A DNA stretch of 64,000 bases from an uncultured Prevotellaceae bacterium (GTDB taxonomy: Bacteria > Bacteroidota > Bacteroidia > Bacteroidales > Bacteroidaceae), in the NCBI GenBank assembly GCA_902769705.1, contig CACXPX010000019.1, forward strand, positions 1 through 64,000, written 5' to 3'. Positions 1 to 9,220 of the stretch are shown here, one piece after another (within the stretch, counting starts at the first letter, position 1; each line of letters opens with the position of its first letter). The translations under genes and the position numbers were made by a program. A model generated the notes under the pieces. That model was not told where the DNA came from. It made no database searches and was given only the letters and a program-made list of their open reading frames with translations.

Positions 1-131
1 AACCGCGACTGAATTTCTTGTTTCCCATTTTACTTAAATGAATTTAATAATTTAACATTTAAGGCTGCATGGGAGTCAACCTATTTCAGTACAAGACAAC
101 ATGTCTTGGGCGCAAAAAAGTGATTGGATTA

Positions 132-163
132 TTTGGTTATTTGCTGATTTTTTTGTATCTTTG
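132..163 (+). promoter_or_regulatory. Bacteroidetes-type promoter of rmuC
   Basis: TTTG at 132-135 and TATCTTTG at 156-163, separated by 20 bp, match the primary sigma factor promoter of Bacteroidetes. Transcription would start near 169-171, which excludes the ATG at 101 as the rmuC start and leaves almost no leader before the ATG at 173 or 179. Confidence 0.7.
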
Positions 164-172
164 CATATGCTT

Positions 173-1528
173 ATGGAAATGATATATTTGTTGATAGGAG
201 TGGTTGTGGGAGCGGTCGTTGGCGTGCTCTTCATGCTGAATCGCAAGAAGGCGCTGCAGCAGACGCTGATGCTCACTGCCCAGCGGCTGACCCAGGAGGA
301 GACGGCGCGGCAAGGATTGCAGCAGCAGCTCGACGCATCGGCCGATGACGTTCGTGTGCTGAACGACGAGCTGACCAGCATGAAGGTGGCGCTGGCCAGC
401 AAGCAAACACAGTTGGAAGCCGAGCAGGAGCAGAATTCGCGCGAGACAGCCCTGCGCAAAGAGCAGTTCGAGCAGCAGCTGAAGACCGTTCAGGAGCAGT
501 TCGCCAACCTTGCTTCGCGGTTGCTCGACCAGACGAGCGTTCAGCTGAAAGCGCAGAACACCGAGTCGATGAAAACCCTTACCGACCCCCTGAAGGAGAA
601 TATCGACCAGTTGCAACGCGCCATTCAGCAAACCAATAGCGAGACGGCCAAGCAGACGGCGTCGCTCTCGCAACAACTGAAGGAGATGAGCGAGCAAACC
701 AGCCGCATCAACAACACCGCCACAAGGCTCACCAACGTCATTCGCGGTGGGAACAAGGCACAGGGCAACTGGGGCGAGCGCATGCTGACAGAGATTTTGG
801 ACAGCCAGGGATTCCGCCAAGGAATAGACTACGACACGCAACAGGTCATCACCACCACCGACGGCAACAAGCGCCTGGTGCCTGATGTGGTTCTCCACTA
901 TCCGCAAAACGAGGATGTGATTATCGACTCGAAAATGTCCATTGAGGCGTATTACCTATACGTGAACACCGAAGACTCCCAGCAGAAGCAGCGCTATGCG
1001 CAGGAGCTGGTGCGAAGCGTGCGGTCGCAGATGAGCAACCTGGCGCAGAAAGACTATAGCAGCTTTGTCCAGCCGCCGCGCCACGCCATCGATTTCGTCA
1101 TCATGTTCGTGCCCAACGAGGGTGCTCTGCAGCTGGCTCTGCAAACCGAACCGCGATTGTGGGGTGAGGCGTTCGACAAGCAAGTGTTCATTACCAGCCA
1201 GCAAAACCTGATGGCCATTCTCAAGATGATACAAATCGCATGGCGTCAATACGCCCAGACGGAAAACCAGAAGCGCGTCTTCGGAATGGCTGAGGAACTG
1301 TTGAGGCGCGTGGGCGAGTTCATCAAACGCTTCGACAAAGTGGGGAAGGACCTTGAGGTACTTCATCATGACTACGAAGAAGCCTACAAAAAGGCGTTCA
1401 CGGGGCGCCAGAGCATCGTGCAGAAAGCCAACCAGCTGAAGGAACTCGGCGTGAAAGAAACCGCCAACCTGCCCATTCCTGTGGTGGAACCCGACAACGA
1501 CGAGAAAGAATTGGAGCAAGAATCGTGA
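173..1528 (+). CDS. rmuC: DNA recombination protein RmuC
   Basis: RmuC is a membrane-anchored, nuclease-fold protein that limits inversions at short inverted repeats. The protein (about 451 residues from ATG 173) opens with one membrane helix (IYLLIGVVVGAVVGVLFML), continues with a long coiled coil rich in Q and E (about residues 25-185), and then has the conserved RmuC core with GNWGERMLTEIL, PDVVLHYP and VIIDSKMS, ending in an acidic tail. An in-frame ATG at 101 exists, but the promoter box at 156-163 lies inside that longer frame, so I prefer 173 (179 is also possible). The gene stands alone; a new promoter box follows its stop codon. Confidence 0.92.
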   Translation: MEMIYLLIGVVVGAVVGVLFMLNRKKALQQTLMLTAQRLTQEETARQGLQQQLDASADDVRVLNDELTSMKVALASKQTQLEAEQEQNSRETALRKEQFEQQLKTVQEQFANLASRLLDQTSVQLKAQNTESMKTLTDPLKENIDQLQRAIQQTNSETAKQTASLSQQLKEMSEQTSRINNTATRLTNVIRGGNKAQGNWGERMLTEILDSQGFRQGIDYDTQQVITTTDGNKRLVPDVVLHYPQNEDVIIDSKMSIEAYYLYVNTEDSQQKQRYAQELVRSVRSQMSNLAQKDYSSFVQPPRHAIDFVIMFVPNEGALQLALQTEPRLWGEAFDKQVFITSQQNLMAILKMIQIAWRQYAQTENQKRVFGMAEELLRRVGEFIKRFDKVGKDLEVLHHDYEEAYKKAFTGRQSIVQKANQLKELGVKETANLPIPVVEPDNDEKELEQES

Positions 1529-1546
1529 TTATATAATAATAATGAT

Positions 1547-1554
1547 TATCTTTG
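1547..1554 (+). promoter_or_regulatory. -7 promoter box of the phosphatase gene
   Basis: TATCTTTG matches the Bacteroidetes -7 element and lies about 50 bp before the ATG at 1606. No clean TTTG is seen at the -33 position. Confidence 0.5.
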
Positions 1555-1605
1555 CACGGTCAAACCCCGAGGAAGGGTAATCATTAGTTTTTGAATCCTA
1601 ACGTT

Positions 1606-2091
1606 ATGAAAAAACGCTTGTTGTTTATTTGTTTGGGCAACATTTGCCGTTCGCCAGCCGCTGAGGGCGTGATGAAAAAGATTGTGTGGGACAAGTGGGT
1701 GGACGATGAATACGAGATTGACTCGGCTGGCATTGGCTCGTGGCATGTGGGTGAATTGCCCGACCGCCGTATGCGCCAATGTGGGGCGAAGCGTGGGTAT
1801 GATTTCAACAGTCGCGCCCGCCAGTTCAAAACGGAGGATTTCGACCGTTTTGACTATATTTTCGTGATGGACAGCGAGAACGAGGAAGATGTGCGTAGGA
1901 AGGCGCGTGGCGAGCACGATTGCCAGAAGATTCGCCGGTTGTCCGACTATTTTCGTTCGCACAAAGGGCAACGTTCCATTCCCGACCCTTATTATGGCAA
2001 CGAACGCGATTTCGAGTTTGCCCTCGATTTGATAGAAGACGCTTGCAAAGGAGTGTTTGAGGAGTTGCAAAACAAACATGACGATTTCTGA
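1606..2091 (+). CDS. Low-molecular-weight protein-tyrosine phosphatase
   Basis: This is a 161-residue cytoplasmic phosphatase of the LMW-PTP family (Wzb/Etp/YwlE type), which dephosphorylates protein tyrosine or arginine. The P-loop CLGNICRS at the N-terminus gives nucleophile Cys9 and Arg15, and the DPYYG motif supplies the general acid Asp127. The length is usual for the family. ATG 1606 (MKKRLLFICLGN) fits better than the in-frame ATG at 1591, because the family begins a few residues before the P-loop. No tyrosine kinase or capsule polymerisation gene is adjacent, so a link to exopolysaccharide control is not shown here. Confidence 0.93.
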   Translation: MKKRLLFICLGNICRSPAAEGVMKKIVWDKWVDDEYEIDSAGIGSWHVGELPDRRMRQCGAKRGYDFNSRARQFKTEDFDRFDYIFVMDSENEEDVRRKARGEHDCQKIRRLSDYFRSHKGQRSIPDPYYGNERDFEFALDLIEDACKGVFEELQNKHDDF

Positions 2092-2161
2092 ATAAATATG
2101 CAAGGGAAGTTCCATTTCTTCTCTTCAAACTGTTGCTGATTACATTTTTAAGGCATTGTTC

Positions 2162-2192
2162 TTTGTTTTGAGCACAACTTTTAGTAACTTTG
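2162..2192 (+). promoter_or_regulatory. Promoter of the aconitase-citrate synthase pair
   Basis: TTTG (2162-2165), a 19-bp spacer and TAACTTTG (2185-2192) make a near-consensus Bacteroidetes promoter, leaving a leader of roughly 50 nt before the ATG at 2247. Confidence 0.7.
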
Positions 2193-2246
2193 CAGCCGCT
2201 ATTGTATGGCTGTATGCGATAATAACAATTAAAAACAAAATAAACT

Positions 2247-4502
2247 ATGATCCTGGATATTGAAATGCTGAAAGATTTCTACGCTGGATACGCGCAGAAA
2301 GTGAGTGTGGCACGCGAGGCTGTTAGCCGCCCATTGACCTACACCGAGAAAGTATTGTTCGCCCATCTTTATCAACCCCAAGACATGAAACCCTTCAAGC
2401 GTGGCGTTGATTATGTGGAGTTCCGTCCCGACCGTGTGGCTATGCAGGACGCTACGGCACAGATGGCTTTGCTGCAGTTCATGAATGCCGGTAAGGCTCG
2501 TGTGGCAGTTCCCGCCTCTGTGCATTGCGACCATTTGATTCGTGCTGATGTGGGTGTCGAGAAAGACCTTCCAGCTGCTCTCGAAACCAATCGCGAGGTG
2601 TACGATTTCCTGCGCTCGGTGGCTTTGAAATACGGCATTGGCTTCTGGGGTCCCGGTGCTGGCATCATTCATCAGGTGGTGCTCGAAAACTATGCGTTCC
2701 CTGGCGGAATGATGGTAGGTACTGACTCGCATACGCCTAATGCTGGCGGACTTGGAATGGTGGCTGTCGGAGTGGGCGGCGCAGATGCTGTTGACGTGCT
2801 CACGGCTCAACCTTGGGAGCTGAAGATGCCTCGTCTCATTGGTGTGCGCCTGACTGGTAAACTGAACGGATGGGCAACTCCGAAGGATGTGATTCTTCAG
2901 ATTCTGGGCTTGCTCACCGTGAAAGGCGGAACGAATGCCGTGCTTGAGTATTTCGGTGAAGGACTTGAGAGCCTTTCAGCTACGGGTAAGGCTACGATTT
3001 GCAACATGGGTGCTGAATTGGGCGCTACGTGTTCCATCTTCCCCTTCGACAGAAACGCTGATGAATATCTGTGCAAGACAGGACGCGAGGCTGTGGCTGT
3101 TATGGCTCGCCAAAACGCAGCCGACCTTCAGGCCGATGCTGAAGTATATGCTAACCCCGAGATGTTCTACGACCAGATTATCGATATCGACCTCTCGAAG
3201 GTGGAGCCCCATCTCAATGGTCCTTTCACTCCCGATGCTGCAACTCCCATCTCGCAGATGAAAGCCAAAGGTCCTGCCAACGACTATCCGATGACGGTGG
3301 AAGTGGGATTGATTGGCTCGTGCACCAACTCCAGTTATCAAGATTTGTGCCGTGCGGCTTCGGTTGCCCGTCAGGCTGCTGAGAAGAATATCAACGTTCA
3401 TGCTCAGCTCATTATCAACCCGGGTAGCGAGCAGATTCGCGCAACTGCCGAACGCGATGGAATTCTCGACGATTTCAAGCGCATTGGTGCAATCATCATG
3501 ACTAACGCTTGCGGACCTTGTATCGGACAATGGAACCGCCACACCGACGATCCGCAACGCAAGAACGCCATCGTCACTTCGTTCAACCGCAATTTCCGCC
3601 GTCGTGCTGATGGCAACCCCAATACATTTGCTTTCATCGGAAGTCCAGAACTGACCACCGCTTTGGCCATTGCCGGAAGGCTCGACTTCAATCCTATCAC
3701 CGACACGCTGACCGACCGCGATGGCAACAGCGTGCGTCTTGATGCTCCGAAGGGCTACGACTTCCCACCGAAGGGCTTTGCTGAGGCAGACAATGGCTTC
3801 ATTGCACCTTCCACCGACCATGCTGACATGGAGGTGGTGATTGCTCCCGAATCGAAGCGCCTGCAGCGTCTGGAGCCTTTTGCCGCTTGGGATGGAAACG
3901 ATTTTGTCAACATGCCGCTGCTCATCAAGACTCAAGGAAAGTGCACCACCGACCACATTTCGATGGCTGGTCCTTGGTTGAAGTTCCGCGGTCATCTGCA
4001 GAACATCTCCGACAATCTGCTGATGGGCGCCGTGAATGCGTTCAATGGCGAGGCAAACAAGGTGAAGAACCAGCTCACGGGCGAATATGTGGAAGTTTCT
4101 ACAGCCGCCAAAGCCTATAAGGAGAAGAATCTGGGAAGCATCGTTGTGGCTGAAGACAACTACGGCGAAGGAAGCAGCCGTGAGCATGCGGCTATGGAGC
4201 CTCGCTTCTTGGGTGTGAGAGTGGTGCTCGCTAAGAGTTTCGCCCGCATTCATGAAACCAACCTGAAGAAGCAGGGTATGCTTGCCCTGACATTTGCCAA
4301 CAAAGACGACTATGACAAAGTGAAGGAGAACGACCGCATCTCACTCATTGGTTTGAAGGATTTCACACCAGGCAAGTCGCTCACCATCGTGCTGAAGCAT
4401 GAGGATGGAACCGAGGAGAGCTTCCCCGTTGAGCATTCTTACAACCAAACGCAGATTGATTGGTTCAAGGCTGGAAGTGCACTGAACTATAGTGCAAAGT
4501 AA
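2247..4502 (+). CDS. acnA: Aconitate hydratase
   Basis: Aconitase interconverts citrate and isocitrate using a [4Fe-4S] cluster. The 751-residue protein has the cluster ligands Cys359 (GSCTNSS) and Cys422 and Cys425 ([10 protein letters not shown]), the substrate-binding [12 protein letters not shown] segment, and the C-terminal swivel domain with [13 protein letters not shown] and [15 protein letters not shown]. Length and sequence style match the mitochondrial-type aconitase of Bacteroidales. It is followed after 29 bp by citrate synthase, so the two are very probably co-transcribed. The isocitrate dehydrogenase gene that often sits between them in Bacteroides is missing here. Confidence 0.96.
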   Translation: MILDIEMLKDFYAGYAQKVSVAREAVSRPLTYTEKVLFAHLYQPQDMKPFKRGVDYVEFRPDRVAMQDATAQMALLQFMNAGKARVAVPASVHCDHLIRADVGVEKDLPAALETNREVYDFLRSVALKYGIGFWGPGAGIIHQVVLENYAFPGGMMVGTDSHTPNAGGLGMVAVGVGGADAVDVLTAQPWELKMPRLIGVRLTGKLNGWATPKDVILQILGLLTVKGGTNAVLEYFGEGLESLSATGKATICNMGAELGATCSIFPFDRNADEYLCKTGREAVAVMARQNAADLQADAEVYANPEMFYDQIIDIDLSKVEPHLNGPFTPDAATPISQMKAKGPANDYPMTVEVGLIGSCTNSSYQDLCRAASVARQAAEKNINVHAQLIINPGSEQIRATAERDGILDDFKRIGAIIMTNACGPCIGQWNRHTDDPQRKNAIVTSFNRNFRRRADGNPNTFAFIGSPELTTALAIAGRLDFNPITDTLTDRDGNSVRLDAPKGYDFPPKGFAEADNGFIAPSTDHADMEVVIAPESKRLQRLEPFAAWDGNDFVNMPLLIKTQGKCTTDHISMAGPWLKFRGHLQNISDNLLMGAVNAFNGEANKVKNQLTGEYVEVSTAAKAYKEKNLGSIVVAEDNYGEGSSREHAAMEPRFLGVRVVLAKSFARIHETNLKKQGMLALTFANKDDYDKVKENDRISLIGLKDFTPGKSLTIVLKHEDGTEESFPVEHSYNQTQIDWFKAGSALNYSAK

Positions 4503-4531
4503 AGAGAGCTATATAGTGATATAGAATAAAA

Positions 4532-5878
4532 ATGAAAAAAGAATATTTAATTTACAAACTGAGTGACGAGGTTAAAAACTCGTGCAAGATTGACAACGAA
4601 TTATTTCAGAAATATGGCGTAAAGCGCGGCTTGCGCAACGAAGACGGTAGCGGTGTGCTCGTGGGCTTGACCAACATTGGTAATGTGGTGGGCTACGAGA
4701 TTGACGATGAAGGCAAACCCCAGCCAACACAGGGTAAACTCTTCTATCGTGGATATGAACTCGACGACCTCGTGGAGCCGTTGCTGAGCGAGAAGCGTTT
4801 CGGATTTGAGGAAATCGCCTACCTCTTGCTGTCGGGTAACCTGCCTGACGAGGAGGAGTTGGAGGCTTTCCGCGAACTCATCAACGAGAATATGCCGCTC
4901 GACCATCGCACCATCGTGCACATCATCGACCTCGAAGGTTCCAACATCATGAACATTCTTGCACGCTGCGTGCTTGAAATGTACACCTTCGACCCCAATC
5001 CCGATGACATCTCGCGCGACAATCTGATGCGTCAGTCGATTGAGCTGATTGCCAAGTTCCCCACTATCATCGCCTACGCTTACAACATCTACCGCCACTC
5101 TGAGCAAGGTCGCTCGCTTCACATCCGCCACCCGAAGGAGGGTGCGTCGATTGCCGAGAACTTCCTCTTCATGCTGAAGCACGATGATTATACGGAACTC
5201 GACGCTCGTATGCTCGATTTGCTGCTCATCATTCAGGCTGAACATGGTGGAGGTAACAACTCGACCTTCACCGTTCGTGTAACTTCGTCAACCCGCACCG
5301 ACACCTACAGCTCTATCGCTGCCGGCATTGGTTCGTTGAAAGGTCCGCTTCATGGTGGCGCCAACATCAAAGTCATCAACATGTTCCACCACTTGAAAGA
5401 GCAAATCAACGACTGGAAAAACATCGACGAGATTGATGTCTATCTGAACCGGATGCTCAACAAGGAGGCTTATGACAAGAGCGGACTGATCTATGGAATT
5501 GGCCACGCCGTCTACACGATGAGCGACCCGCGAGCTGTTGAGCTGAAGAAGCTGGCTGGCGAATTGGCAAAAGAGAAGGGCAGGGAAGAGGAGTACGAGT
5601 TCCTGAAGCTCATCGAGCAAGAAGGTATCAAGTGTCTGATGAACTTCCGCAAGAGCCGCAAGCCTGCTTGTGCCAACCTCGATTTCTATAGCGGCTTCAT
5701 CTACGAGATGATTGGTCTGCCTCAGGAAATCTATACGCCCATCTTCGCAATGGCGCGTATCGTGGGTTGGACCGCCCACCGCATTGAGGAACTCAATTTC
5801 GAGGGAAGACGCATTATTCGTCCTGCCTACAAGAACATTCTCGACCGCAAAGAATACGTGCCCATCAACGAGCGATAA
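4532..5878 (+). CDS. gltA: Citrate synthase
   Basis: This enzyme condenses oxaloacetate and acetyl-CoA to citrate, the first step of the oxidative branch toward 2-oxoglutarate and glutamate. The 448-residue protein carries the catalytic triad His274 (GPLHGGAN), His325 (GIGHAVYTM) and Asp384 (NLDFYSGF), plus the C-terminal GWTAHRIEE segment. It is longer than the usual 370-430 residues because of an N-terminal extension before GYELDDLVE, as in other Bacteroidetes citrate synthases. It lies 29 bp after aconitase and is followed by a terminator at 5950. Confidence 0.95.
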   Translation: MKKEYLIYKLSDEVKNSCKIDNELFQKYGVKRGLRNEDGSGVLVGLTNIGNVVGYEIDDEGKPQPTQGKLFYRGYELDDLVEPLLSEKRFGFEEIAYLLLSGNLPDEEELEAFRELINENMPLDHRTIVHIIDLEGSNIMNILARCVLEMYTFDPNPDDISRDNLMRQSIELIAKFPTIIAYAYNIYRHSEQGRSLHIRHPKEGASIAENFLFMLKHDDYTELDARMLDLLLIIQAEHGGGNNSTFTVRVTSSTRTDTYSSIAAGIGSLKGPLHGGANIKVINMFHHLKEQINDWKNIDEIDVYLNRMLNKEAYDKSGLIYGIGHAVYTMSDPRAVELKKLAGELAKEKGREEEYEFLKLIEQEGIKCLMNFRKSRKPACANLDFYSGFIYEMIGLPQEIYTPIFAMARIVGWTAHRIEELNFEGRRIIRPAYKNILDRKEYVPINER

Positions 5879-5949
5879 ACCTATTTTTCCTTTGGTTTTC
5901 AGCGCCTCTTTTCTTTTATAGCGCGAACATCAAGGAACATTCAATTTAT

Positions 5950-5985
5950 GAAGCCGTCACATTCGATTGTGGCGGCTTCTTTCGT
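5950..5985 (+). terminator. Terminator after gltA
   Basis: An 11-bp stem (GAAGCCGTCAC with GTGGCGGCTTC, one G-U pair) closes an 8-nt loop and is followed by a T-rich tail. It ends the acnA-gltA transcript. Confidence 0.75.
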
Positions 5986-6013
5986 TAAAGAATCATAATT
6001 CTATTCACATTTA

Positions 6014-6038
6014 TAGTACTTTGTATTGCAAGGTACTA
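6014..6038. promoter_or_regulatory. Inverted repeat, likely PadR operator
   Basis: TAGTACTTTG and CAAGGTACTA form 10-bp arms with one mismatch around a 5-bp spacer. The repeat covers the -33 region of the promoter whose -7 box is TATCTTTG at 6049-6056, just before the PadR-family gene. PadR proteins are dimeric and usually repress their own operon from such dyads, so autoregulation is the natural reading, but binding is inferred. Confidence 0.55.
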
Positions 6039-6048
6039 ATATTTTACC

Positions 6049-6056
6049 TATCTTTG
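6049..6056 (+). promoter_or_regulatory. -7 promoter box of the padR-pspC operon
   Basis: TATCTTTG lies about 53 bp before the PadR start codon. A weak ATTG at 6025-6028, 20 bp upstream and inside the inverted repeat, could act as the -33 element. Confidence 0.55.
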
Positions 6057-6108
6057 CACCGACGTTGAACGCCAACAAATAAAATAATGAAAAAAAGAAT
6101 TGAGAATT

Positions 6109-6441
6109 ATGAACATTGACAATGCAAAATCGCAGATGCGAAAGGGAATGCTCGAGTATTGCGTCTTGCTGCTTATCAGGCGCAGACCGTCGTATGCTTC
6201 CGACATTCTTCTGCAACTGAAAGAAGCGCATCTGCTTGTTGTTGAAGGCACGCTCTACCCGTTGCTTTCCCGATTGAAGAACGACCATCTGCTCTCCTAC
6301 GAATGGCAAGAGTCCACTCAGGGGCCGCCACGCAAGTATTATGCCCTCACTTCCGAGGGCGAAGCATTCCTGCAAGGGCTCGATGCTGCTTGGGGCGAGA
6401 TTTCAGACACCGTGAATTTATTGAAAACCGAAAACAAATAA
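6109..6441 (+). CDS. PadR-family transcriptional regulator
   Basis: This 110-residue winged-helix protein belongs to the PadR family. The N-terminus (KSQMRKGMLEYCVLLLI) and the wing region VEGTLYPLLSRLKNDHLL followed by PPRKYYALTSEGE are diagnostic. ATG 6109 is chosen over a TTG at 6100. A PspC-domain membrane protein starts 5 bp after its stop, a pairing common in Bacteroidetes and thought to report on envelope state. The short C-terminal helix puts it in the compact PadR subfamily. The ligand or signal cannot be read from the sequence. Confidence 0.92.
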   Translation: MNIDNAKSQMRKGMLEYCVLLLIRRRPSYASDILLQLKEAHLLVVEGTLYPLLSRLKNDHLLSYEWQESTQGPPRKYYALTSEGEAFLQGLDAAWGEISDTVNLLKTENK

Positions 6442-6446
6442 ACAAG

Positions 6447-8207
6447 ATGAAAAAGAATATTACAATCAATCTTTGCGGCCGATTGTTCAACATCGACGAA
6501 GACGCCTACGAGTTGTTGCACAACTATATGGAGACGTTGCGCAACTATTTCAAGCGTCAGGAGGGAGGCGAGGAAATTGCCGACGATATTGAAGAGCGCA
6601 TAGCCGAACTGCTCGATGAATTGAAAGCCAGTGGTGTGGAAGCCGTGAACATCGACCACGTGAAAGACATCATCAACCGCGTAGGCCAACCCGAGCAAAT
6701 GGAGGGCGACGCTGAATCGGCAGATGGCAACTCTGCCAACGCTGACGGAAACACGAATCAGCAGTCGGCGTATCATCAGCCATACGGCCACAAGGGGATA
6801 GAGGGCGTGAAGGAATTCTTCAAGACTCGTCGCCTCTACCGCAATCCGAAGGACAAGATGTTTGCGGGAGTCGTTTCAGGTTTGGCCTCCAGTTTCGAGA
6901 TTGAAGCCACACAGTTGCGGTTGGCCATCATTTTGGTTATGCTCGTGCTCTCGTTTTTGGGCAGTTTCTTCAGCAGAAATTACACGTTCGTCTTGTTCAA
7001 CATGAATGTCGTTCTGGTATTCCTTGGGATTTACATCATTCTTGCGCTGATTATGCCCGAGGCCGAAACACCCGAACAACAATTGAAAATGCAAGGCAAA
7101 CCCGTGAATATGGCTAATTTGACCAACGAAGTGGTGCAGAATGTTGATGAACGAGCCGAACGCCCAAAGCATCGCGGCGTGATGCGCAGAATGCTCAACG
7201 GTGTGATGCACTTTTTTGCAACATGTTTCAAAGTGTTGCTGGTGATGCTCGCCATATCTTTGTTCTGCGCGGGCGTAATTCTGATAGTATGGTCGTTGTT
7301 GGCTATTTATATGCCCGACCAAGCACCTTATTTCTTTGATTGGTACACGGCTAAGATTCTCGAAGGTAATATGCCGCTTTTCCTTGGTTTCCTGGTAGCA
7401 GCATTGTTGGCTTTATTCATTCCCGCCTACGGTATTGTGCACAGCCTTGTCTCGCGCATGAGCGTTCTTCACCGCATACTCGCTATCGTCTTATGGATTG
7501 TGGCGATGGTTACGGCAGTTTGTCTTGGAGTCATGCTCACGCAAATCAGTGATGATTATTGGCATCAGAAACGTAATGCTCCTGTGACAATCAATGGTGT
7601 GGAAGTCAGATATGACGAATACGACTTTTTGAACGAAAACGGCTGGTACATCTTGAATGCTGAAGGTTGCAACGGGCGGTTGACTTCTTATGGAGAATAT
7701 TATATGTCTAACCATTCTGCTGGCAGGCGCTACCTCGACAGCTATGATGATCACCACCGCCAGCGTTATCGCGTGGAACGCTCTGATACGCTCATGCCCG
7801 GAACCTATGAACTCACCGTAGCAGCACGAGCCAACGGAACGGGAGCGTTTGTCTACACGCTTGTCGATGGAAAGAAACAGTTGATAGAGATCCCCGCAAA
7901 TGGAAACGAAGGCGGTGGAATATGGCAGGCGGCGAGGGATTCCATTGATCACATGGTTGCCACAATCCCAGACCAGATTCCTAAAGGCCCTCAAGGAACG
8001 CCCGACTTTCCTGACGAATGGGAAGAGGCTGTCAAAGCCAACGATGGAAAGGGCTACGGCTGGAACCGCCTGAAATTCGACAACATCGTCGTTACGAAGC
8101 CCAACACGGTGGTGAGCTACGGCCTGACTTCCGATCCTGAGTTCACCGGTCAGACTTGGCTCGGCCAATGGTTCTCGGCTTGCGACTTTGAGTTGAAAAA
8201 GAAATGA
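6447..8207 (+). CDS. PspC-domain membrane protein
   Basis: The 586-residue protein has a cytoplasmic helical N-terminus (residues 1-110, rich in E and D), a PspC domain at about 125-215 (RRLYRNPKDKMFAGVVSGLA followed by two membrane helices), further hydrophobic helices near 265-300, 325-350 and 365-395, and a large extracytoplasmic C-terminal region ending in FELKKK. PspC proteins belong to envelope-stress systems. Translation is probably coupled to the upstream PadR gene. The C-terminal region looks like a beta-rich binding domain of unknown role. The start at 6447 follows the padR stop closely; a longer frame overlapping padR was not used. Confidence 0.88.
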   Translation: MKKNITINLCGRLFNIDEDAYELLHNYMETLRNYFKRQEGGEEIADDIEERIAELLDELKASGVEAVNIDHVKDIINRVGQPEQMEGDAESADGNSANADGNTNQQSAYHQPYGHKGIEGVKEFFKTRRLYRNPKDKMFAGVVSGLASSFEIEATQLRLAIILVMLVLSFLGSFFSRNYTFVLFNMNVVLVFLGIYIILALIMPEAETPEQQLKMQGKPVNMANLTNEVVQNVDERAERPKHRGVMRRMLNGVMHFFATCFKVLLVMLAISLFCAGVILIVWSLLAIYMPDQAPYFFDWYTAKILEGNMPLFLGFLVAALLALFIPAYGIVHSLVSRMSVLHRILAIVLWIVAMVTAVCLGVMLTQISDDYWHQKRNAPVTINGVEVRYDEYDFLNENGWYILNAEGCNGRLTSYGEYYMSNHSAGRRYLDSYDDHHRQRYRVERSDTLMPGTYELTVAARANGTGAFVYTLVDGKKQLIEIPANGNEGGGIWQAARDSIDHMVATIPDQIPKGPQGTPDFPDEWEEAVKANDGKGYGWNRLKFDNIVVTKPNTVVSYGLTSDPEFTGQTWLGQWFSACDFELKKK

Positions 8208-8251
8208 AACATTGTTAGTCATAAACATAGCAAATTGCATGCAGCAAGAAC

Positions 8252-8290
8252 CCCCGACATCGCTCGAGAGAGTAGGTCGGGGCATTTTGT
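8252..8290 (+). terminator. Terminator after pspC
   Basis: CCCCGAC (8252-8258) pairs with GTCGGGG (8276-8282), followed by CATTTTGT. The stem is perfect over 7 bp and the T-run is short. Confidence 0.55.
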
Positions 8291-8398
8291 CAAAAGCCCC
8301 TAATGACGTGGTCAGAAGCCCCAAATGACGCGGTCAAAAGCCCCTAATGACAGGCTCATTTGCCGTTAATGACTAGCTCATTTGCCGTTAATGACAAC
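8289..8398. repeat. 22-bp phased dyad repeat array A (5 units)
   Basis: Units begin at 8289, 8311, 8333, 8355 and 8377, a strict 22-bp period. Units 1-3 read GTCAAAAGCCCCTAATGAC with small changes; units 4-5 read CTCATTTGCCGTTAATGAC. Each has GTCA or CTCA at one end and TGAC at the other, so every unit is an imperfect dyad. Similar arrays with the same period occur at five other sites in the window. Confidence 0.85.
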
Positions 8399-8537
8399 GA
8401 CATTGCTCTCAAAGCCTTTCCTGCGGTAAGAAAAGAAGGGGGGATGGGCAAACGGTCAAACACATAATTAATGTTAATGGTATTTTACAAACGCCCGTCT
8501 ACTTCGTTTAATATATAGAAACATAAAGGATGTAACA

Positions 8538-9170
8538 ATGAAAAAATCCATATTGACTGCATGCATGATGCTCGTCTGTGGCGTGATGTCGGCTCAGAAC
8601 TTGAGTCGGCGAGTGACTGAATATGCTGAATTCAAACCGGCTGTCATTCATCTGGTGACAGGTAAAGATGTTTCCACTCCATTGGCTAATATCTTCTTGA
8701 AAAACAGTACGTTAGTCTATAAGAGTGGAACAAAAACTAAAGAGGCTTTCACGAATAATTTGAAGAGCGTTGAATTCGACGACCGCACCTATTATCGCAT
8801 CGACTCTGTGTTGGCTTACCGCGTTGACTCGGTGGGTACTGGACAGCTGTTTTGCGCTCGAGTGATAGACATGCCCACTTTTCGTAGGATGGTGTTGAAC
8901 AATCGGCAAATCACAAACATTCAGGTCGGCGACCAAATCAGTACGACATCTTTGGACTTGATTGACCAAGACCAAGTGGAATATCCTCTTCTCAACTATT
9001 ATTACATCAGCTATGGCGGAAAGACAGTTCGCGCTCACGACCATGATGTGCTGCGCCTCACGCCAAAAGCCAAGCGGCGCCAGTTTTGGGCGATTGTGCG
9101 CGAGCCGTCGTTCTCGTGGACCAACGAAGTATCGCTCAAGAAACTGCTGAAAGCAATAGCAAGTGATTGA
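8538..9170 (+). CDS. Secreted protein of unknown function
   Basis: I do not recognise a family for this 210-residue protein. It starts with a clear signal peptide (MKKSILTACMMLVCGVMSA, cleavage before QN), and the mature part is mixed alpha/beta with many Y, R and D residues and a basic C-terminal region (TPKAKRRQFW). There is no lipobox at the cleavage site and no membrane helix after it, so the product is probably periplasmic or exported. It stands alone, with a repeat array upstream and a strong bidirectional terminator downstream. Confidence 0.75.
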   Translation: MKKSILTACMMLVCGVMSAQNLSRRVTEYAEFKPAVIHLVTGKDVSTPLANIFLKNSTLVYKSGTKTKEAFTNNLKSVEFDDRTYYRIDSVLAYRVDSVGTGQLFCARVIDMPTFRRMVLNNRQITNIQVGDQISTTSLDLIDQDQVEYPLLNYYYISYGGKTVRAHDHDVLRLTPKAKRRQFWAIVREPSFSWTNEVSLKKLLKAIASD

Positions 9171-9181
9171 TGAAAGAAATA

Positions 9182-9220
9182 AGAGGTGAGAAGTTCGCGC
9201 TTCTCACCTCTCTTTTTTTA
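9182..9220. terminator. Bidirectional terminator between convergent genes
   Basis: AGAGGTGAGAAG (9182-9193) and CTTCTCACCTCT (9200-9211) form a perfect 12-bp stem with loop TTCGCG, followed by CTTTTTTTATT on the plus strand. It serves the secreted protein gene and the convergent ligA. Confidence 0.9.

Larger units (their letters stand above)
8208..8537. other. Intergenic region with terminator and 22-bp repeat array
   Basis: These 330 bp hold the pspC terminator (8252-8290), five 22-bp repeat units (8289-8398), and an AT-rich stretch before the next gene. I see no open reading frame with coding character. No standard TAnnTTTG box is visible before 8538, although AAGGA lies about 10 bp before that start. 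Confidence 0.6.

Noticed and set aside
2976..4253. Long antisense reading frame inside acnA (425 codons)
   Set aside because: Composition follows from the antisense of a real gene; it has no start context, domain or homology that I can see.
6303..6446. A 48-residue upstream extension of the PspC protein
   Set aside because: It lies inside the padR gene in another frame; ATG 6447 is 5 bp after the padR stop and starts a family-like sequence.
8289..8398. CRISPR array
   Set aside because: The units are contiguous with a 22-bp period and no spacers between them, and no cas genes are present.
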